A DNA stretch of 64,000 nucleotides from Mycolicibacter longobardus (GTDB lineage: Bacteria > Actinomycetota > Actinomycetes > Mycobacteriales > Mycobacteriaceae): the NCBI RefSeq assembly GCF_002102265.1, contig NZ_LQPG01000018.1, positions 141,780 through 205,779 of the forward strand, given 5' to 3'. The notes beneath the pieces were generated by a model, which worked only from the letters and a program-made list of their open reading frames with translations, was not told the DNA's origin and searched no databases. Below, piece after piece: positions 58,721-64,000 of the stretch. Positions within the stretch are counted from its first letter, which is position 1; every line of letters starts with the position of its first letter. Made by a program: the position numbers and the translations under genes.

Positions 58721-58743
58721 TTGAGAGAATACTATTCTCTCAA
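58721..58743. promoter_or_regulatory. 23-bp perfect inverted repeat between divergent reductase and acyl-CoA synthetase
   Basis: TTGAGAGAAT (58721-58730), act, ATTCTCTCAA (58734-58743): each arm is 10 bp and the match is perfect. It lies 29 bp from the reductase start and 20 bp from the synthetase start, so a TetR-type dimer bound here could control both. The plus strand has TAGGAT at 58748-58753, 9 bp before the ATG, a possible -10 box giving a nearly leaderless mRNA. Confidence 0.75.
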
Positions 58744-58762
58744 ACCGATAGGATCTTCTCAA

Positions 58763-60187
58763 ATGCCGTCAGGGTTGTCAGGATCGTCCACCGCAGTGCT
58801 TGCGTTCGAGGATCGGCAGTACAGCCTGCCCGAGCTCGAGGCGCGGGCCGGCGCCCTGGCGGCGGCCCTGGCGGCCGACGGCGTGACCGCCGGTGACCGG
58901 GTGGCGCTGATGTCGTCGAACCGGCCGGAATTCGTCGTCGCGGTGCGCGCCGTCTGGCAGCTCGGGGCCGTCGTCGCCCTGCTCAGTCCCGCCTGGAAGC
59001 GCGACGAGGTGGCGCATGCCCTCGCGCTGGTGCAACCCCGGTGCGCCCTGGGCGATCATCCGGTGCTGGCCGAGCTGATGCCGATGCGGCATCTGGACGA
59101 CATGGTTCCCGGCGGCAGTTGGGAGGGCGATCCACCGCCCGCGGGCGCCGACGCGCTGCTGGTGTTCAGCTCCGGCACCACCGGCCTGCCCAAAGCCGTG
59201 CGGCACACCCATGCCTCGCTGGCCGCGGCGGTGCAGCACTGGCGGGATGCCCTGGGGTTGAGCGCCGCCGACCGGATCCAGGTCGTCACGCCGCCCTCGC
59301 ACATCCTCGGGCTGCTCAACATCCTGACCGCGCTGCGGGTCGGGGCGTGGGTGCGGCTGCACCGGAGATTCGACATCGACGTGATGCTGAAAACGATTGC
59401 CTCCGACAAGATCACCGTGGAGATGGCGGTGGCGCCGATAGCGCTGGCCATCGCCGACCACCCGGACCTGGAATCGTTCGACCTGTCCTCGCTGCGCTTC
59501 ATCATGTGGGGCGCCACTCCCGTCACCGCAGCCGTCGCCGACACCGTCACCCGGCGCACCGGCGTGCCCATTGTGCCGGCCTACGGCACCAGCGAGCTTC
59601 CGGTGATCGCCTGCGGTCTGATCGACGAAGCCCGCCTGGATACGGTCGGACGTCCGGTGCCCGGCACGGAACTGCGGGTGGTCTCCGACGCTGGGGCCGA
59701 CAACGGGGAGTTGCTGCCGCCCGGTGTCCCCGGTGAGATCGTCGTGCGCTCCGATTCGCTCATGGCCGGTTACCTTCCGGCTTCGGCGACGGCAGAAGCC
59801 GTGCACGACGGGTGGTTTCACACCGGCGACATCGGCTGTCTCGATGACGACGGCTGGTTGCGGATCACCGACCGCAGCAAGGAGATGATCAAGGTGCGCG
59901 GCTTCCAGGTCGCCCCCGCCGAGATCGAGGCGGTGCTGCACGAGCACCCGGCCGTCGCCGACTGCGGAGTGTTCGGGGTTCCCGACGAGCGCGACGGAGA
60001 GGCCGTCGTCGCCGCGGTCGCGCTGCGGGCACCGGTCAGCGACGCCGAACTGTGCGCACTGGTCAGCGACCGCCTCGCGTCCTACAAGCGGCTGCGCCGG
60101 GTGGTGGTGGTACCCGAAGTTCCCCGGCTGCCGTCCGGAAAGCTGTTGCGTCGACTACTGAAGGAGCGCCTATGGATGTCCGGCTGA
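58763..60187 (+). CDS. Acyl-CoA synthetase (ANL superfamily, FadD-like)
   Basis: AMP-forming ligase of 474 residues that activates a carboxylic acid with CoA. The P-loop FSSGTTGLPKAVRHTH, PAYGTSELPV, WFHTGDIG, RITDRSKEMIKVRGFQV and the adenylation Lys in PSGKLLRR are visible. A longer frame begins upstream inside the divergent promoter and is rejected. It opens the second block of the island; its likely substrate is an acid made by the first block. Confidence 0.93.
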   Translation: MPSGLSGSSTAVLAFEDRQYSLPELEARAGALAAALAADGVTAGDRVALMSSNRPEFVVAVRAVWQLGAVVALLSPAWKRDEVAHALALVQPRCALGDHPVLAELMPMRHLDDMVPGGSWEGDPPPAGADALLVFSSGTTGLPKAVRHTHASLAAAVQHWRDALGLSAADRIQVVTPPSHILGLLNILTALRVGAWVRLHRRFDIDVMLKTIASDKITVEMAVAPIALAIADHPDLESFDLSSLRFIMWGATPVTAAVADTVTRRTGVPIVPAYGTSELPVIACGLIDEARLDTVGRPVPGTELRVVSDAGADNGELLPPGVPGEIVVRSDSLMAGYLPASATAEAVHDGWFHTGDIGCLDDDGWLRITDRSKEMIKVRGFQVAPAEIEAVLHEHPAVADCGVFGVPDERDGEAVVAAVALRAPVSDAELCALVSDRLASYKRLRRVVVVPEVPRLPSGKLLRRLLKERLWMSG

Positions 60188-61077
60188 ACGCCGAGCAGCG
60201 ACAACTGCGGGACGCCGCGGCCAAGCTCGCCGACGACCTGGGTCCGGGCTCGGTCGCCGAACTCGACGATACGAGTCGGGTGAGCCGGCTGGAACGCGCT
60301 GTCGCCCAGACTGGTTGGCGCTCGCTGCGCTCCGACGGTGCGTCGGGGGTGGAGGTGGCGATCGTCGCCGAAGAGTTCGGCCGCGGCCTGGTCGACGTGC
60401 CGTTCCTCGGCCCGGTGCTCGCCGACGATCTCGGCCGGCACGTGGCACTGGGCGCGGGACCGACCACCGTCGCGGTCGGTGAGACCGCCGTCGACGCCCG
60501 CGGGGCCGCGCAGGCCGCGATCGTGCGGGAGCAGGCGGTGCTGACCGCCCCGGTCGGTGCCGCGCGGACCGGAGCCGACCTGACCAGGGTGAGCGCCGAA
60601 TTGGCCGATGCGCCAAACCAAGTCGGCGAACTGAGCGCCGATGACGCCCTGCGCTGGCAGGCGCTGGCGCTGGTGACGACCTGTGCCGATCTGGTCGGCA
60701 CCGCGCGCGGAGCGCACGCGCTGGCGTGCGACTACGCCAAGATCCGCGAGCAGTACGGCAAACCCATCGGGTCTTATCAGGCCATCGCCCATCTGCTTGC
60801 CGAGGGGCTGGCGCTGATCGAGGGCTCGGTGAGCGTGCTGCGGCACGCGGCCTGGTCGGTCGACGAGGCGCCTGCGGCCGCAGCGGTGCGCTCGGCCCGC
60901 ATCGCGAAGATCTACTCTGCCCGCGCCGCGCGGACGGTCTGCGAGACTGCGATCCAGGTGCACGGCGGTATCGGCAACACCTGGGAGTGCGCGGCGCACG
61001 TCTACCTGCGCCGTGCACTGACCTCGACCAGCCTGTGGCCCGCGACGATAGGGGAGATCGCTGATGGACTTTCGTGA
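60172..61077 (+). CDS. Acyl-CoA dehydrogenase, small subunit-like
   Basis: A 301-residue FadE with a shortened N-terminal domain. It has REQYGKPIGSYQAIAHLL and the C-terminal HGGIGNTWECAAHVYLRRA with the Glu at the catalytic place. The ATG is 16 bp before the synthetase stop (GAAGGAGCGCC upstream). It overlaps the next fadE by 14 bp, so the two are expected to form a heteromeric enzyme, as sterol-type FadE pairs do. Confidence 0.88.
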   Translation: MDVRLNAEQRQLRDAAAKLADDLGPGSVAELDDTSRVSRLERAVAQTGWRSLRSDGASGVEVAIVAEEFGRGLVDVPFLGPVLADDLGRHVALGAGPTTVAVGETAVDARGAAQAAIVREQAVLTAPVGAARTGADLTRVSAELADAPNQVGELSADDALRWQALALVTTCADLVGTARGAHALACDYAKIREQYGKPIGSYQAIAHLLAEGLALIEGSVSVLRHAAWSVDEAPAAAAVRSARIAKIYSARAARTVCETAIQVHGGIGNTWECAAHVYLRRALTSTSLWPATIGEIADGLS

Positions 61078-62158
61078 TTCACCCGCCGAAGCCGACTTCC
61101 GCAGCAGGCTCCGGGCCTGGCTGACCGAGCGGGCCGGCACCTTTCCCGCCGCCGGTGACGACGAGTACTGGGCCCGCCAGGGCGAATGGCACCAGGCGCT
61201 GTATGCGGGCGGGTTCTTCGGGGTGTCCTGGCCGCGCGAATACGGTGGCCAGGACCTGCCGCCGGTCTATGACGTCATCGTCGACGAGGAGCTGGCGGCC
61301 GCCGGGGCGCCGCCGCGGCCGAGCCTGGGCTACCTGGTGGTCGGGCTGGGCCGCCATGCCGGTAAAGAACTGCAGCAACGGTTCCTACCGGGAATGATCG
61401 ACGGCACGCAGCGCTGGTGTCAGGGTTTCTCCGAACCCGGGGCGGGGTCGGACCTGGCGTCACTGACCACCACCGCGACCCGCGAAGGCGACGACTACGT
61501 CATCCACGGACACAAGATCTGGACCAGCTACTCCGACGTCGCCGACTGGTGCCTGCTGCTGGCCCGCACCGACAAGGACGCCCCCCGGCACCGCGGTATC
61601 TCGGCGTTCATCATCTCCATGCACCAACCCGGCATCGAGCAGCGGCCGCTGCAGATGATCAACGGCGTCACCACCGAATTCGGGCAGGTGCTCTTCGACG
61701 GGGCCAGGGTTCCGGCCAGCCAGATGGTCGGCGAACCGGGGGAGGGCTGGGCGCTGGCGATGACGGTGGTCGGCCATGAGCGCGAACCGTCGACCCTGGG
61801 GTACTCGGCCCGCTACGGCAAGCTGGTTCGCCAGATGGCGGCGCGTGTCGACGGCACCGGGGCTCAAGTTCCGGAGGAATTGGCTTGGGCAGCAGTGGAA
61901 ACCGAGATGCTGCGGTTGCACGTGCGTCGCCGGCTCTCCGAACAGCTCGACGGGCTCTCACACGGGCCGGAGGGCTCGTTGGACAAGTTGCTGATGACCT
62001 GGGTGGAGCAGTCGGTCGGCCACGCCGCGCTGGCGGTCGGCGGTGTGGACGATCCCGGCCTGCTCAGCGCCTACCTGTACAGCCGGGCCCAGAGCGTGAT
62101 GGGCGGGACGTCGCAGATTCAGAAGAACATCATTGCCGGCCGGATATTGGGATTGTAA
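61064..62158 (+). CDS. Acyl-CoA dehydrogenase, large subunit-like
   Basis: A 364-residue acyl-CoA dehydrogenase: VSWPREYGGQDLPPVYDV, WCQGFSEPGAGSDLASL, YVIHGHKIWTSYSD, and a C-terminal GGTSQIQKNIIAGRILGL. Its partner is the preceding gene, which it overlaps. It is the first oxidation of the acyl-CoA produced by the synthetase. A tandem repeat immediately follows the stop. Confidence 0.92.
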   Translation: MDFRDSPAEADFRSRLRAWLTERAGTFPAAGDDEYWARQGEWHQALYAGGFFGVSWPREYGGQDLPPVYDVIVDEELAAAGAPPRPSLGYLVVGLGRHAGKELQQRFLPGMIDGTQRWCQGFSEPGAGSDLASLTTTATREGDDYVIHGHKIWTSYSDVADWCLLLARTDKDAPRHRGISAFIISMHQPGIEQRPLQMINGVTTEFGQVLFDGARVPASQMVGEPGEGWALAMTVVGHEREPSTLGYSARYGKLVRQMAARVDGTGAQVPEELAWAAVETEMLRLHVRRRLSEQLDGLSHGPEGSLDKLLMTWVEQSVGHAALAVGGVDDPGLLSAYLYSRAQSVMGGTSQIQKNIIAGRILGL

Positions 62159-62161
62159 GGA

Positions 62162-62259
62162 GTGATCGCGAACGCGGGCGAAGCCCGGGTGAAGCGGGTC
62201 ACGACTATTGGAGCAGTGATCGCGAACGCGGGCGAAGCCCGGGTGAAGCGGGTCACGAC
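62162..62259 (+). repeat. Tandem 54-bp repeat between fadE and echA
   Basis: A 44-bp core beginning GTGATCGCGAACGCGGGCGA occurs at 62162-62205 and again at 62216-62259; the period is 54 bp. The core carries a hairpin CGGGC-gaa-GCCCG and an outer GTGA/TCAC pair. The frame is open across both copies (18 codons each) and joins echA in frame, so it would be translated if GTG 62162 were used; AGGAGTG precedes the first copy and GGAGTG follows the second. Confidence 0.85.
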
Positions 62260-62281
62260 CCTCGAAGGAGTGAATTCTGAC

Positions 62282-63049
62282 ATGTACGACATGCCTGCCG
62301 AGATCGACGTGCGCGCCGACGGCTCGCTGCGGATCATCACGCTCAATCGCCCCGACGCGCTCAACGCCGTCAACGACGCACTGCACACCGGTCTGGCCAA
62401 ACTGTGGCCGCAGCTGGAGGAAGACCACGATGCCCGCGCCGCGGTGCTGACCGGCAGCGGACGCGCGTTCTCCGCCGGCGGCGATTTCGCCTACCTCGAT
62501 GAGCTGCGACGCGACGAGAAGCTGCGCGCCAAGACCATTGCGCACGGCCGCGAGATCGTGCTGGGTATGGCACGCTGCCGCACTCCGGTGGTGGCGGCGG
62601 TGAACGGGCCGGCCGTCGGCCTGGGTTGCAGCCTGGTGGCACTGAGCGACATCGTCTACCTGTCGGAATCGGCCTATCTGGCCGATCCCCACGTGCAGGT
62701 GGGGCTGGTCGCCGCCGATGGGGGTCCGTTGACCTGGCCGTTGCAGATGAGCCTGCTGCTGGCCAAGGAGTACGCGCTGACCGGAGCCCGCATTCCGGCC
62801 ACCCGCGCCGTCGAGCTGGGACTGGCCAACCATGTGGTGGAAGACCCGCTGGCCGAAGCGATCTCGTGCGCGCGGCGAATCTCCGAACTGCCGCGCCAGG
62901 CGGTGGAGAGCACCAAGAGGCTGCTCAACATCCACCTGGAGCGTGCGGTGCTGGCCACCCTGGACTTCGCGAACATGGCCGAAGACCAGTCGTTTCAGAC
63001 CGACGACTTCGCCAACATCATCGATCGGCTCACCGCCAACAAGAACTGA
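62282..63049 (+). CDS. Enoyl-CoA hydratase/isomerase family protein
   Basis: A 255-residue crotonase-fold protein. It shows NRPDALNAVN, the oxyanion SGRAFSAGGDFAYL, PAVGLGCSLVALSD and ADPHVQVGLVAADGG. In classical hydratases the region before LGL carries a catalytic Glu (PEI); here HVQ replaces it, as in some actinobacterial members, so hydration is uncertain and another reaction of the fold is possible. ATG 62282 is preferred; ATG 62291 and GTG 62162 are alternatives. Confidence 0.88.
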   Translation: MYDMPAEIDVRADGSLRIITLNRPDALNAVNDALHTGLAKLWPQLEEDHDARAAVLTGSGRAFSAGGDFAYLDELRRDEKLRAKTIAHGREIVLGMARCRTPVVAAVNGPAVGLGCSLVALSDIVYLSESAYLADPHVQVGLVAADGGPLTWPLQMSLLLAKEYALTGARIPATRAVELGLANHVVEDPLAEAISCARRISELPRQAVESTKRLLNIHLERAVLATLDFANMAEDQSFQTDDFANIIDRLTANKN

Positions 63050-63058
63050 CTCCCCCTG

Positions 63059-63928
63059 ATGACGATCGACGAGTTGCTCGCCGCGGCGCGTGACGGCTCG
63101 GTCCGCGCCACCGGGCGACTGCTCAGCCTGGTCGAAAGCGACCGGCGCGCCGAGGTTCTGGCCGCCGTCGGACCCGCCCGCACCCGGGTCATCGGGCTGA
63201 CCGGACCGCCCGGGGCGGGCAAGTCCACCACCATCGCGGCTCTGGTCGGGGCGTACCGGGAGCGCGGTCTGCGGGTGGCGGTGCTCGCCGTGGACCCGTC
63301 CTCGCCGTTCAGCGGCGGTGCCCTGCTGGGCGATCGCATCCGGATGGCCGCGCACATCAACGATCCGGCGGTGCTGATCCGGTCGGTGGCAGCCCGCGGG
63401 CATTTGGGCGGACTGGCCGAAGCGGTGCCCGCGGCCCTCCAACTGCTGGCCGCACTCGGCTTCGACGTGGTTCTGCTGGAGACGGTGGGGGTGGGTCAAT
63501 CCGAGATCGAGATCGCCGCGATCGCCGACCCGACGATCGTCGTGCTCAATCCCGGCGCCGGCGATGCGGTCCAGGCCGCCAAGGCCGGACTGCTGGAAGT
63601 GGCCGACATCGTGGTGGTCAACAAGGCCGACCGCGAGGGCGCCGAGCAGACCGTGCGTGACCTCCGGGTCGAGCTGAAGCACACCGGCGCACCGATTCTC
63701 ACCCTGGTGGCCGCGCGCGGCGACGGTCTCGATGAGTTGGTGGGCACCATCGAGGCCCACCATCGCACCGACAGCCGAGAGCGCCGGCTGGCTCGGGCGC
63801 GGGCCCAGATCCTGTCGCTGGCTCAGACCCGGCTGCGAACCCACCCCGAGCTGAACAGGCTTGCCGAGCTGGTTGTCGACGGCGACGACGATCCCTACTC
63901 CGCGGCGGAGCGGCTGTTGTCCGACTAA
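63059..63928 (+). CDS. MeaB/ArgK-type G-protein chaperone for B12-dependent acyl-CoA mutase
   Basis: A 289-residue P-loop GTPase. Walker A GPPGAGKST, VLAVDPSSPFSGGALLGDRIRM, ETVGVGQSEIEIA and the base motif VVNKAD are the MeaB signatures. MeaB proteins protect and reload cobalamin in methylmalonyl-CoA mutase-type enzymes. It starts 9 bp after the echA stop, in the operon. A mutase gene is not in the window; it may follow beyond 64000. The last 72 bp of the window show no gene. Confidence 0.9.
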   Translation: MTIDELLAAARDGSVRATGRLLSLVESDRRAEVLAAVGPARTRVIGLTGPPGAGKSTTIAALVGAYRERGLRVAVLAVDPSSPFSGGALLGDRIRMAAHINDPAVLIRSVAARGHLGGLAEAVPAALQLLAALGFDVVLLETVGVGQSEIEIAAIADPTIVVLNPGAGDAVQAAKAGLLEVADIVVVNKADREGAEQTVRDLRVELKHTGAPILTLVAARGDGLDELVGTIEAHHRTDSRERRLARARAQILSLAQTRLRTHPELNRLAELVVDGDDDPYSAAERLLSD

Positions 63929-64000
63929 TGGGAGTCGATCAGCGTGGCGTTGACGGGTTTGGGGTGTTGGTCGCGGGACGCTGATCATCGAGCCGCTGGC

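Overview
This GC-rich window reads as chromosomal DNA of a mycobacterium (Mycobacteriaceae). The evidence is a PGRS-like glycine-rich exported protein, mycothiol biosynthesis (mshD), F420-dependent oxidoreductase, DesA1, LmeA, encapsulin with DyP, and a gene order that, from memory, follows M. tuberculosis Rv0780 to Rv0825c almost gene for gene. It is not M. tuberculosis itself: ptrB is intact, pstSCAB sits beside mshD, hrpA and a DUF4395 gene are present, and a large catabolic cluster lies beyond desA1. Species assignment is not possible from the sequence alone.

Layout. 1-1575: 5' part of a secreted glycoside hydrolase with a PGRS-like linker. 1713-9016: purC, ptrB, glutathione peroxidase, DUF2254 membrane protein, DUF2334 deacetylase-like protein and a KstD-like flavoprotein. 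9027-11502 (minus): TetR, LLM/F420 oxidoreductase and metallo-beta-lactamase-fold hydrolase. 11586-26674: purS, purQ, purL, purF and purM, interrupted by the DyP/encapsulin operon, pepC, two alpha/beta hydrolases and a MarR-controlled pair of acyl-CoA dehydrogenases. 26707-33773: housekeeping genes (ygfZ, pabC, nitrobindin-like protein), a sulfur operon (DUF4395-cysA-sseC) preceded by a polycysteine leader ORF, thiX, lmeA and glnR. 33770-43400: mshD, pstSCAB with a Pho-box-like direct repeat, hrpA and phoU. 43416-49711 (minus): a 5'-truncated TnpB element, an LCP ligase, dus, desA1 and a TetR regulator.

50182-63928 is an accessory catabolic island in two divergently arranged blocks. The first is SDR, Rieske oxygenase, Baeyer-Villiger monooxygenase, TauD-type dioxygenase, SDR and aldehyde dehydrogenase, almost all overlapping. 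The second is a KshB-like reductase facing an acyl-CoA synthetase, two acyl-CoA dehydrogenases, an enoyl-CoA hydratase-like protein and a MeaB-type G-protein, with a 23-bp near-perfect operator between the divergent starts. The gene set suggests oxidation of an alicyclic or terpenoid-like compound to an acid, CoA activation, beta-oxidation and perhaps a B12-dependent carbon-skeleton rearrangement; the substrate is unknown.

The most unusual observations are: the same 57-bp tandem repeat, in the same reading frame, inside mshD and inside the LCP gene; the polycysteine attenuator ORF; the truncated TnpB with an RNA-like 3' end next to phoU; the 54-bp tandem repeat between fadE and echA; and the catabolic island itself.
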